Positions 6,691-14,228 of a DNA stretch of 19,914 bases are shown in pieces (position 1 is the first letter of the stretch; the number at the start of each line of letters is the position of its first letter). The stretch comes from an uncultured Lachnospiraceae bacterium (GTDB lineage: Bacteria > Bacillota > Clostridia > Lachnospirales > Lachnospiraceae): the NCBI GenBank assembly GCA_910588885.1, contig CAJUSQ010000045.1, forward strand, positions 1 through 19,914. Reading direction: 5' to 3'. The notes under the pieces were generated by a model. It was not told the origin of the DNA and searched no databases. It saw only the letters and a program-made list of their open reading frames with translations. The position numbers and the translations under genes were made by a program.

Positions 6691-8281
6691 GCTCCGTTCT
6701 GTATCGGGAAGGCGATACCCCGAACCGTTTTTTAAACACATAGCTGAAATAATTCGGATCCGAATAGCCTACCTGCTTGGCGATGATGTAGCTTTTTTCA
6801 TTGGTTTCAATCAGGAGGCGGGAAGCCTGATCCATCCGGTAATCCGTCAGATAGCCGATAAAGGAATTTCCCGTCTTTTTCTTAAAGATCGTGGAAAAAT
6901 AGGAATTTGACACCCCCAGCACCTGACAGACGCTGTCTAAGGAAAGCTCCTCGTCCCCGTAATTTTGATTGACATATTCCTTCGCCTTCTCAATAAAGGA
7001 ATGGGAGGACTGGCTTCTGGCGCAAATCAACCCCTCCCGCAGGGAAAGGCCGATCTCTATCAGCCACTGCCGCAGCTCCGTTTGCTCCAAATCCAATAAG
7101 CTTCCGTACATCCCTCTTAAATCCTTGGAAAAGGCTTCCGGCTCGATCTCATGGTTGGCGGAAAACCGATACAGGGCGCTGATCAGTTCCATGGTATCAA
7201 TCTGGTACTGCTGCAGGGATTTTTCCGAAAAAGAAGCCCGGTTCAGATACTCGTCCACGGCTTCAATAATGTCCTCTTTGGAACCAATCCGGATTCTTTT
7301 GAACAGGTTTGACAGCTCCCCATCCTTGTCCATATCGGATTTCTCCATTCGCCGGGGCACGATTTCCTTCATATTAATGGCCCTGGAAGTCCCGTAAAGC
7401 ACCCGGTAGGACACCGCTTCCCTGGCGGCGCTGTAGGACTGGGCCAGGTCCAGGATTTCCTTACAGACCTGCCCGATTCCCACCGTAACCACGGCTCCGA
7501 TCATATGGTGGACATAACGGCAGAACCGGTCGCATTCATCCGTCAGCTCCGAAATTTCATTTTCATCGGAAAGCTGGGAAAGGAGCACCGTATTTCCCAG
7601 GTAGGGAAAGCATTTTGCCCGCCACCGCTCTCCCAGCCGCTCCCGGGCCTGCTTCTCCACCGATGTGGACAGCAGCAGCGGATGCATGTCCTTCGGTCCC
7701 TGGCTGGCAGAGGTATGTACGACCAGGCAGCAATAATACGGCCCTTCCAGGGAAATCTGGTAATCCGACAGATATCGGTGAAGCTCCTCCTCCGGAATCC
7801 TGCCCTCAACCAGCGAAGAATAGAAATTGGCCTGTAAAAGCGGCAGGGACTCCATATAATATTTCTGCAGAATCTCCACATTCTGTTTTTCACTGATTTC
7901 CTGATCCAATTTGATCTTCAATTGTGTGAATACATTGGTCAGCTCCACCGAATTCACCGGCTTTAAAATATACTCTTCCACTTCCAGGTGTACCGCCTCC
8001 CTGGCGTACTCGAATTCGTCAAATCCGGTAAAAAGCAGGATTTTCGTCATGGGATAGTCTGCCTTTATGCGGTTAGACAACTCTAACCCATCCATGTAAG
8101 GCATTTTAATATCCGTCATCACCACATCCGGCTGAAACTCCTCCACCATCTCAAAGGCTTTTGCACCGTTGTTGGCAAATCCGATCACGGAAAAGCCCAG
8201 CCCCTCCCAATTGATCTTCTTCTGGATTACCTGTATCACATCTTCTTCATCGTCCACCAAAAGTACTGTATAGACATTCAT
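6671..8281 (-). CDS. YesN-type response regulator, receiver plus AraC DNA-binding domain
   Basis: The protein has 536 residues from the ATG at 8281, which follows GGGAG with 8-nt spacing; a GTG three bases upstream is less likely. The N-terminal receiver domain has acidic pocket DDEED and phospho-acceptor Asp57 (VVMTDIKMPYMDG). A long middle region (about 125-420) is typical of YesN proteins. The C-terminal AraC/XylS domain (about 425-530) has two helix-turn-helix units, LSLDSVCQVLGVSNSYFSTIFKKKTG and SYIIAKQVGYSDPNYFSYVFKKRFG. It is the first gene of the sensor operon, with its own promoter at 8352-8380. The likely target is the mglB promoter ~5 kb upstream; this is inference from neighbourhood and from direct repeats there. 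Confidence 0.92.
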   Translation of the reverse strand: MNVYTVLLVDDEEDVIQVIQKKINWEGLGFSVIGFANNGAKAFEMVEEFQPDVVMTDIKMPYMDGLELSNRIKADYPMTKILLFTGFDEFEYAREAVHLEVEEYILKPVNSVELTNVFTQLKIKLDQEISEKQNVEILQKYYMESLPLLQANFYSSLVEGRIPEEELHRYLSDYQISLEGPYYCCLVVHTSASQGPKDMHPLLLSTSVEKQARERLGERWRAKCFPYLGNTVLLSQLSDENEISELTDECDRFCRYVHHMIGAVVTVGIGQVCKEILDLAQSYSAAREAVSYRVLYGTSRAINMKEIVPRRMEKSDMDKDGELSNLFKRIRIGSKEDIIEAVDEYLNRASFSEKSLQQYQIDTMELISALYRFSANHEIEPEAFSKDLRGMYGSLLDLEQTELRQWLIEIGLSLREGLICARSQSSHSFIEKAKEYVNQNYGDEELSLDSVCQVLGVSNSYFSTIFKKKTGNSFIGYLTDYRMDQASRLLIETNEKSYIIAKQVGYSDPNYFSYVFKKRFGVSPSRYRTEHGEREE

Positions 8282-8351
8282 CACTTATTCTCCCATCGGT
8301 AACTCTTCTCTTCTGTCCAAACGCATTTCCTCCTGCATCTGGTATATATTT

Positions 8352-8380
8352 ATTATAACTCTATTTTCCTCTTCCCACAA
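8352..8380 (-). promoter_or_regulatory. Probable sigma-A promoter of the regulator-kinase-binding protein operon
   Basis: The -10 box TATAAT (8352-8357) is a perfect match, 17 bp from a weak -35 TTGTGG (8375-8380). It lies between the mglC terminator and the regulator gene, giving a leader of ~60 nt. The leader includes AGGAGG and a 13-codon ORF (8285-8326) discussed under findings. Confidence 0.6.
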
Positions 8381-8388
8381 TAGCGCAC

Positions 8389-8429
8389 AAAAAAAAGTTA
8401 CCGCCCGCAAAACAGACGGTAACCTTTTT
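8389..8429. terminator. Intrinsic terminator after mglC
   Basis: On the minus strand GTTACCG (8417-8423) pairs with CGGTAAC (8397-8403) across a 13-nt loop. It is preceded by A5 and followed by T8, so it could act in both directions. It ends the mglBAC transcript before the regulator promoter. Confidence 0.85.
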
Positions 8430-8487
8430 CATTATTTTTCATAACAGAGGCAGTGCCTGCTGTTTGTTCCGGTTCAGGCAACCCCTG

Positions 8488-10149
8488 CTATTTCTTCTGT
8501 ACATATTTCAGACAGTCAAGGGTTACTGCCACCAGAATAATAATTCCGGAGAATACGAACTGCAGGTTCGTGTCAATCCCGAGGATGGTAAGAGAATACG
8601 TCAAAGCCGTAAAAATAAATACACCAACTACCACGCCGGAAATCTTACCGATTCTACCGGTAAAGGACACACCGCCCACTACGCAGGCTGCAATGGCATC
8701 CATTTCCCAGCCCTGCCCATAAGCAGCGGAACCGGAGCCTACCATTCTGGCACATTCCAGCCAGGAGCCGAATCCATACAAAATCCCTGCCAGAACAAAG
8801 GCGCCTACCGTTACACCGAATACGGAAATACCGGAAACGGCTGCCGCTTCCGGGTTGCCTCCCACCGCATACAGGTTTTTCCCGAAGGTAGTCTTATTCC
8901 AGATGAACCATACGATTGCAATCGCTGCCACCGCCCACAGGATAATGGTGGGGAATCCATTGATCTTCGGAACAACCATACTGGGAATGGTCTGTTCAAT
9001 TGCCCCGAAGGATACGCCCTTCGTCGCATAGGTAACAAGGCCGAAAATCACCAGCATATTGGCCATTGTGGAGATAAAGGGGTGCATTTTAAATTTTGCC
9101 GTAAAGAATCCGGCAATCGTGGTGAAAAAGGTACATAAAAGCACACAGACAACCAGGGCCAGAATTACCCGGACGCCCACAGGCAGGCTGGTAAAGTCAA
9201 AGATATGGCCAAAAACGCCGCCCGTATTAATCCCCTGATGCATGATAATGGTTGCCGTCGTCATACCCATACCAACCATACGCCCAATGGACAAATCCGT
9301 ACCGGTCAGAAGAATCAGCCCGGCCACTCCAAGGGCTAAGAACATCCGCGGGGAAGCCTGCTGCAGGATATTCAAAACATTGTTATAAGTAAGCAGCGGC
9401 ATATTCTTCACAATCGGAGTGATAATGCAAAGCATGATAAAAATCAAAACAATCGCAATATACAACCCGTTCTGCAAAAGGAATGCCCTGCGGTTAAAGG
9501 TATATTTGTAATTCTCCCACTTCTGGGCCTGGGTTTCCAGCCAGGTAAACTTCGACATCCGAAGCAAATCAATCAAATGATATTTATAAGCATATGCCTC
9601 ATGCTTCCGGTCCTTGATCTGCTGCAGATCCTTTTCCAGCATCATCTTGGCATCAAACAGCCGGTTTTTATGGACATACTTTTCTTCCTTGATTTCCTGC
9701 TGGCCGGAAAGCCGGGACAAATTGCCCTGGTGCTCCTTCTCCAGCTCGGCCACTTTCCTGCGGTACTTTTCCCTGGCCGCCTCTTTCTCCAGCTTGCAGC
9801 TTTCCGCTACCGGCTGGTAGTATTCCTGCTTAAAATGGGCCTTCAGATAAGCTTCCGCATCCCCGATCAGCTTTGCGACCTCGCCTTTGTTCTTCTCTTC
9901 CACAGCCCTTGCCTGATCCAGCTTCGCCTTGTTTTCTGCAAGCTTGTGTTCCTTTTCCTCCCTGGAAAGGGAACGGTCCCTTTTGATTCCGTCAATATGG
10001 TTCTGCAGCGCAACGACCTGATCCGTCCCGTCTGCCCTCAGGCTGTCGATCTTCGCCTGTATTTTACCTACATATTCTTCCATAGGCTGACGCAGCTTCA
10101 TTTCCTGCTCCGCCGTAAGAATCTTACCGTTTTCATTCGCCATAACCAT
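8488..10149 (-). CDS. mglC: Galactose/methyl-galactoside ABC transporter permease with long N-terminal extension (MglC)
   Basis: MglC is the membrane channel subunit of the Mgl sugar importer, here 553 residues. The C-terminal ~330 residues are a standard BPD_transp_2 permease: first membrane segment at about 228-246, then ASPRMFLALGVAGLILLTGTDLSIGRMVG, typical of the family, VGGNPEAAAVSGI, and GSGSAAYGQGWEMDAIAACVVGGVSFTGRIG near the end. E. coli MglC has only 336 residues. The extra ~220 residues at the N-terminus are highly charged, Lys/Glu/Gln-rich and probably coiled coil, and should be cytoplasmic. The start is the ATG at 10149 after GAGGGGG; an in-frame ATG at 10143 is an alternative. 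It lies 12 bp after mglA, and a strong terminator follows. Confidence 0.93.
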   Translation of the reverse strand: MVMANENGKILTAEQEMKLRQPMEEYVGKIQAKIDSLRADGTDQVVALQNHIDGIKRDRSLSREEKEHKLAENKAKLDQARAVEEKNKGEVAKLIGDAEAYLKAHFKQEYYQPVAESCKLEKEAAREKYRRKVAELEKEHQGNLSRLSGQQEIKEEKYVHKNRLFDAKMMLEKDLQQIKDRKHEAYAYKYHLIDLLRMSKFTWLETQAQKWENYKYTFNRRAFLLQNGLYIAIVLIFIMLCIITPIVKNMPLLTYNNVLNILQQASPRMFLALGVAGLILLTGTDLSIGRMVGMGMTTATIIMHQGINTGGVFGHIFDFTSLPVGVRVILALVVCVLLCTFFTTIAGFFTAKFKMHPFISTMANMLVIFGLVTYATKGVSFGAIEQTIPSMVVPKINGFPTIILWAVAAIAIVWFIWNKTTFGKNLYAVGGNPEAAAVSGISVFGVTVGAFVLAGILYGFGSWLECARMVGSGSAAYGQGWEMDAIAACVVGGVSFTGRIGKISGVVVGVFIFTALTYSLTILGIDTNLQFVFSGIIILVAVTLDCLKYVQKK

Positions 10150-10161
10150 TCATCCCCCTCA

Positions 10162-11670
10162 TTATAGGTATTTTGCACTGAGTCTTAACAGCTCTTCCTG
10201 GTTGGTTTCTTTCGTATTCACGATTCCCGAAAGATGTCCGTTTGACATGACGCCGATACGGTTCGTGATTCCAAGAATCTCCGGCATCTCGGAAGAAACA
10301 ACGATGATGGTCTTCCCCTGCTTTGCCATGTTGATAATCAATTCATAGATTTCATATTTCGCACCGACATCAATTCCCCGGGTGGGTTCGTCCATCATAA
10401 ATACCTGCGGCCCCCGCTCCAGCCATTTTCCGAAAATAACCTTCTGCTGGTTCCCGCCGGAAAGGCTGGAAATCATATCCTCCGGCCCCATGCACTTCGT
10501 ATGCATGATCTTGATTTCCTTGGCTGTCGCCTTTACCATTTTCGAATCGGAAAGAGCCACTCCGGACTTGTACTGCCTAAGGTTTGCAATTGTGGTGTTA
10601 AAAGTTAAATCTCCTTTTAAGAAAAGTCCGTTTGCCTTCCGTTCTTCGGTAATCATGGCGAATCCATGCTCCATCGCTTCCTTTGCACTGGAAAAATTCA
10701 TAAGGTGGTTATTGAAATAAACATGGCCGGCCGCCCGGACCCGCACCCCGAAAATCGTTTCCAGAAGCTCCGTACGTCCTGCACCCACCAGCCCGTACAG
10801 ACCGAAGATTTCCCCTTCCTTAACATCAAAGGAAATATCCTGCAAATGAGGCTCATATTTGGTAGACAAATGCTGTACCGATAAGATGGTCTCCCCCGGC
10901 ACGTTGTCCACCGGCGGAAAACGGTTCTCCAGGGAACGGCCTACCATGGCTGCGATCAGCTCATTCATATCCGTTTCCTTTGAAGGCTTTGTCATAACCA
11001 GGTTTCCGTCCCGAAGCACGGATATTTCATCGCAGATTTCAAAGATCTCATCCATCTTATGAGAAATGTAAATCAATGCGATCCCCTGCTCTTTCAGCAT
11101 CCGCATCATCTCAAAGAGCTTCTCCACTTCCTGTACCGTCAGAGAGGAAGTAGGCTCATCCAGTACAATCACCTCGGAATTATAGGAAATCGCCTTTGCA
11201 ATCTCGCACATCTGTCTCTGTGACACGGACATATTCCGCATCGGCTGAGTGAGGTTCACCGTCATGCCCAGCTTCCGAAACAGCTCCGACGCTTCCTTTT
11301 TCATTCTGCCTTCGTCCACAATCCCCATGGAATTGCGGGGATAACGTCCCAGGAACAGGTTATCCACCACATTTCGCTCCAGGCACTGGTTTAATTCCTG
11401 ATGGACCATTGCGATCCCGTTCTCAAGAGCATCCTTCGGTCCGGAAAAATTTACTTCCCTGCCCCCAAGGAAGATATTGCCTTCGTCTTTCTGATACGTT
11501 CCGAACAGGCACTTCATCATCGTCGATTTGCCGGCGCCGTTCTCACCCATGAGCCCCATTACGGTTCCCCGCTTTACGTCCAGGTTGATACGGTCCAAAA
11601 CCCGGTTCCGGCCAAAGGACTTGCTCATGCCGCGTATGGACAAGACGATATTATCCTTCTTATCTGCCAT
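10162..11670 (-). CDS. mglA: Galactose/methyl-galactoside ABC transporter, double ATP-binding subunit (MglA)
   Basis: A 502-residue tandem ATPase that powers sugar import with MglC. The first half has Walker A GENGAGKST (42-50), signature VSQRQMCEIAKA and Walker B VIVLDEPTSSL. The second half has a degenerate P-loop GLVGAGRTEL, signature LSGGNQQKV and MDEPTRGID, as is usual for the carbohydrate-uptake-2 subfamily. The ATG at 11670 follows AGGAG with 7-nt spacing. The 203-bp gap from mglB contains two strong hairpins that probably set the ratio of binding protein to transporter. It is 12 bp upstream of mglC. Confidence 0.96.
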   Translation of the reverse strand: MADKKDNIVLSIRGMSKSFGRNRVLDRINLDVKRGTVMGLMGENGAGKSTMMKCLFGTYQKDEGNIFLGGREVNFSGPKDALENGIAMVHQELNQCLERNVVDNLFLGRYPRNSMGIVDEGRMKKEASELFRKLGMTVNLTQPMRNMSVSQRQMCEIAKAISYNSEVIVLDEPTSSLTVQEVEKLFEMMRMLKEQGIALIYISHKMDEIFEICDEISVLRDGNLVMTKPSKETDMNELIAAMVGRSLENRFPPVDNVPGETILSVQHLSTKYEPHLQDISFDVKEGEIFGLYGLVGAGRTELLETIFGVRVRAAGHVYFNNHLMNFSSAKEAMEHGFAMITEERKANGLFLKGDLTFNTTIANLRQYKSGVALSDSKMVKATAKEIKIMHTKCMGPEDMISSLSGGNQQKVIFGKWLERGPQVFMMDEPTRGIDVGAKYEIYELIINMAKQGKTIIVVSSEMPEILGITNRIGVMSNGHLSGIVNTKETNQEELLRLSAKYL

Positions 11671-11701
11671 TCTCCCACTCCTGTATCTCTATGATTGCTC
11701 A

Positions 11702-11728
11702 TTGGGGCCAAAGGCTTCCCGGCCCCAA
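11702..11728 (-). promoter_or_regulatory. Hairpin B in the mglB-mglA gap
   Basis: TTGGGGCC (11721-11728 on the minus strand) pairs perfectly with GGCCCCAA (11702-11709) around an 11-nt loop. No T-tract follows, so it is more likely an mRNA-stability or translation-related structure upstream of the mglA ribosome-binding site than a terminator. Confidence 0.55.
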
Positions 11729-11773
11729 AATAATAGTATCCTTCCAAGGCTGCCTTAAAACATGCCTTAAAAC

Positions 11774-11801
11774 GATTAGGGAGAATTTCTTCTCCCTAAT
11801 C
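11774..11801 (-). promoter_or_regulatory. Hairpin A in the mglB-mglA gap (12-bp stem, GAAA loop)
   Basis: GATTAGGGAGAA pairs with TTCTCCCTAATC, a perfect 12-bp stem closed by a GAAA (GNRA-type) tetraloop, followed by GTTTTAAGG. The position ~73 bp after the mglB stop is typical of processing/stability hairpins or partial terminators that keep binding-protein mRNA above transporter mRNA. The T-run is short, so full termination is unlikely. Confidence 0.65.
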
Positions 11802-11873
11802 TCATGCTTCCTGATATACAGCCAGGCAATTTCCCAAGGCGGCTGCCGCCCTAAAACTGCCCGCCCGGACAAA

Positions 11874-13253
11874 TTACTGGCTCAGCAATGCAGTGTAAGA
11901 AGCCGCATTGTCTGTCTTCACCATATTGATTGCAAAGGCGTCATACTGGCCAGGATTTCCAAGACGATTTGTGATATTGGATTCTGTCTGTCCGTCGCCG
12001 CCGATGTAGTCCACTTCTAAGTTCAGAATGTCATCGTAATTCTGAAGAAGGGGCTGATAGGTAGAGCTTAAGAAGTTATCGGATGCATTGTAGATGTTCA
12101 GCCATACCTTCTTAACTGCATGAGCGCTTTCATCCAGCTGGTTGGATACCGGCTCAAACACCTTGGTGGAATCCGTGAAATCCTGATAATTGTCTGCCGT
12201 TACCGCAACGTTCAATGCATAATAAGAACGCTCGTCTGCATTGTATTTGTATACATCTTCGCTTAATACGTTGCCTGCTTCGTCTGCCGTACCGATTCCG
12301 GTATCAACATCAACGCCGTCTAATGCATTCCGAAGAACACGAAGGGTCAGATATGCCTGTACGTCCGCATGCTGGCTGATGGTTCCGCCGTAGCCTTCTG
12401 CGATTGCGGCAACTGCGTCATTGTTTGCGTCATAACCGAAGGTTGGAACCTTGTTGTCCTTAGACCATGCATTAAACATGGACATGCCCATTCCGTCATT
12501 ATTGGAAACAACTACGTCAATTTCTTCTCCAAAGGAAGAGGACCAGGTACCAATGGCATTTCCTGCGGTTGCAGCATCCCAGGTTGCGCCTGCGGAATTC
12601 TTCATTTCCTGAGAAGCAAGCTCGCGTACTACATAGGATTTCCCGTTGATTTCAATCTTGCCGTCCTGTACTGCGGCTGCAGAACCGTCGGTATTGGTTC
12701 CAACCGGATCACTGTTGATATCGCCGTCTTTGTCTACTCCGGTGCCAAGAGCCTTCCGGATCCCTCTGGTTCTTGCAATGGAATCGTTATGGCCGATATC
12801 TCCGATTGCCAGAACATATCCGATCACGCCGTCGCCGTTCCGGTCAATGCTGTCAATATTTGCTTCGATATAATCTTTTACCATGGTTCCCTGAAGCTCT
12901 GCACCCTGGTTGGCATCAAATCCTACATAATAGGTATTGTCATTAAAGCTCAATGCCGCCATATCAAGCTCTCCGGTGGAGCTGTTGGAAGGCTGGCGGT
13001 TAAACCAAACCAGCGGCTTGTCCTTGTTGGCCAGATCGGAAGGAGCGCCTCCTGCCGGCTCTTCCGGTGTTTCCGCATCCTTCTCTTCCGGAGCATCCGC
13101 AGAATCATCCGGAGCTTCCTTCTCCGCATCGTCTGTCTTCTCTGTCTGGTCTGCGGGTTCTGACTTCTTGGAAGCATCATCCCCTCCGCATGCTGCCAGA
13201 GAAAAGCTCAGCAGCACTGCTGCCATGGTCATTGATAAAAACTTTTTCTTCAT
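11874..13253 (-). CDS. mglB: Galactose/glucose-binding lipoprotein of the Mgl transporter, apparently circularly permuted
   Basis: A 459-residue binding protein. The signal peptide has lipobox L19-A20-A21-C22. An acidic low-complexity linker (about 23-77, rich in D, E, S, A, P, K) follows. The fold then starts at PLVWFNRQPSN (80-90), which in other MglB proteins is strand beta4. Next come the Ca2+ loop (D137-RNGDGVI-G145), H155-D157-R161, W225, N252-D253 and D275. After the usual C-terminal segment (YYALNVAVTADNYQDF, 344-359) and a ~20-residue linker, residues 380-459 (VKKVWLNIYNASDNFLSS...) supply what is normally the N-terminal beta1-alpha3, including D392/F394. MglB Asn256 corresponds to Gln294 here. 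The frame is intact and the ATG follows GAAGGGAG. It is the first gene of mglBAC and probably controlled by the YesN-type regulator. Confidence 0.93.
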   Translation of the reverse strand: MKKKFLSMTMAAVLLSFSLAACGGDDASKKSEPADQTEKTDDAEKEAPDDSADAPEEKDAETPEEPAGGAPSDLANKDKPLVWFNRQPSNSSTGELDMAALSFNDNTYYVGFDANQGAELQGTMVKDYIEANIDSIDRNGDGVIGYVLAIGDIGHNDSIARTRGIRKALGTGVDKDGDINSDPVGTNTDGSAAAVQDGKIEINGKSYVVRELASQEMKNSAGATWDAATAGNAIGTWSSSFGEEIDVVVSNNDGMGMSMFNAWSKDNKVPTFGYDANNDAVAAIAEGYGGTISQHADVQAYLTLRVLRNALDGVDVDTGIGTADEAGNVLSEDVYKYNADERSYYALNVAVTADNYQDFTDSTKVFEPVSNQLDESAHAVKKVWLNIYNASDNFLSSTYQPLLQNYDDILNLEVDYIGGDGQTESNITNRLGNPGQYDAFAINMVKTDNAASYTALLSQ

Positions 13254-13303
13254 ACTTTTTCTCCCTTCTTGTACAGCTTACGCTGTGTTTTGTTGATATT
13301 GAC

Positions 13304-13375
13304 AGTATATCGAATCACAAAGGCAGAAAACATAGAATTTTTTTGACATTTCATTGAAATTTTTAAGGTTTCATT
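13304..13375 (-). promoter_or_regulatory. mglB promoter with upstream repeats, candidate activator site
   Basis: On the minus strand a -10 box TATACT lies at 13304-13309. The expected -35 position (13327-13332, TGTTTT) is poor, as in activator-dependent promoters. Upstream are two AATGAAA elements (13369-13375 and 13349-13355) exactly 20 bp apart in direct orientation. The second is embedded in a perfect 13-bp palindrome, ATTTCAATGAAAT (13348-13360). Direct repeats about two helical turns apart fit AraC-family binding. The binder is inferred, not shown. Confidence 0.5.
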
Positions 13376-13479
13376 CGTGATATCGCACAATATTCCCGTT
13401 AATTTTTTCACATATTTTGTTTCTTTCCCGTAATTCCGACCGTTCCTTTGTCCGTTCCTTCTTTGAGGGACATTCCTTT

Positions 13480-13498
13480 GCCCGGCCCTTCCCCGGGC
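13480..13498 (-). terminator. Possible weak terminator after sigF
   Basis: GCCCGG (13493-13498) pairs with CCGGGC (13480-13485) in a GC-rich region starting ~10 bp past the sigF stop. There is no T-tract (AAAGG follows), so it may not terminate efficiently and spoIIA transcripts could run towards mglB. Confidence 0.3.
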
Positions 13499-13508
13499 CT
13501 TTTCCCGG

Positions 13509-14225
13509 TTACCCGGCCAGTTTCCGAAGCCGCAGCAGTATCTTTTTCTCCATCCGGCTGACCTGTACCTGGCTGGTTTCCAAATATTTTGCCACCTCTG
13601 CCTGGGTCTTGTCCCGGAAATAGCGAAGCTCAATCAGCTGCCGTTCCTTTTCACTGAGTTCTTCCATCAGCTGGGCCAAAAGGATTTCATTCAGCAGCCG
13701 TTCATTCTCGTCCCGTTTCTCCGGAAGCTTGTCCACCAGGCTGATTTCTTTTCCGTCCGACTGATAGATGGAGCGGTAAATGGATTCCACCTCCACATTG
13801 GCCTCCAGGGCCATCACGATCTCCTCCCTTGGAATCCCTGTTTCATCGGAAAGCTCCTGCAAGGTCACCTCCCGCCCCAGCTTTTCCTGAAGACGGCTTT
13901 GGGCCACAGCCAGCTTCATTCCGGTTTCCTTCAGGCTCCGGCTCACCCGTATCATACCGTCGTCCCTTAGAAACCGCTTGATTTCCCCGGTAATCATGGG
14001 AACGGCATAGGTGGAAAATTTCACTTCAAAGGTCGTGTCAAATTTGTCAATGGCCTTCATCAGCCCAATGCTGCCGATCTGGAACAGGTCCTCCATTTCA
14101 TGGCCGCGGCCCGCAAATCGTTTCACAATGCTCCATACCAGTCCCAGGTTCTCTGAAACCAGCCGGTCCCTCGCTTCTTTATCTCCGCTGTGTGACTGTT
14201 CGATTAAAGCGATGGTGTTCTCCAT
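13509..14225 (-). CDS. sigF: RNA polymerase sporulation sigma factor F (SpoIIAC)
   Basis: Sigma-F, the first forespore-specific sigma factor. The protein has 238 residues. Region 2 is at about 22-90: GHEMEDLFQIGSIGLMKAIDKFD then VKFSTYAVPMITGEIKRFLRD (core binding and -10 recognition). Region 3 contains RVSRSLKE and VTLQELSDETGIPREEI. Region 4, at about 185-238, contains LSEKERQLIELRYFRDKTQAEVAKYL and TSQVQVSRMEKKILLRLRKL (-35 recognition). The ATG is 3 bp after the spoIIAB stop. It is held inactive by SpoIIAB and released through SpoIIAA, both encoded just upstream. Sigma-G is a close relative, but the spoIIA operon context identifies sigma-F. Confidence 0.97.
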   Translation of the reverse strand: MENTIALIEQSHSGDKEARDRLVSENLGLVWSIVKRFAGRGHEMEDLFQIGSIGLMKAIDKFDTTFEVKFSTYAVPMITGEIKRFLRDDGMIRVSRSLKETGMKLAVAQSRLQEKLGREVTLQELSDETGIPREEIVMALEANVEVESIYRSIYQSDGKEISLVDKLPEKRDENERLLNEILLAQLMEELSEKERQLIELRYFRDKTQAEVAKYLETSQVQVSRMEKKILLRLRKLAG

Positions 14226-14228
14226 GTC

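Noticed and set aside
12369..13163. 264-codon plus-strand ORF with Ile/Val/Cys-rich translation
   Set aside because: It lies entirely antisense to mglB, has no ribosome-binding site, and its composition is that expected from reading the reverse strand of a codon-biased gene.
13348..13379. Catabolite-responsive (cre) site upstream of mglB
   Set aside because: TGAAA and TTTCA half-sites occur, but the spacing (9 bp) does not fit the 14-bp cre consensus with its central CG.
13420..13470. Possible 15-bp repeats (AAAGGAA...) after sigF
   Set aside because: Units match too poorly to distinguish from purine-rich chance sequence.
13250..13633. Arg-rich minus-strand ORF spanning the sigF end and the mglB leader
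   Set aside because: Out of frame with sigF, overlaps its conserved 3' end and the mglB promoter, and shows no protein-like pattern.
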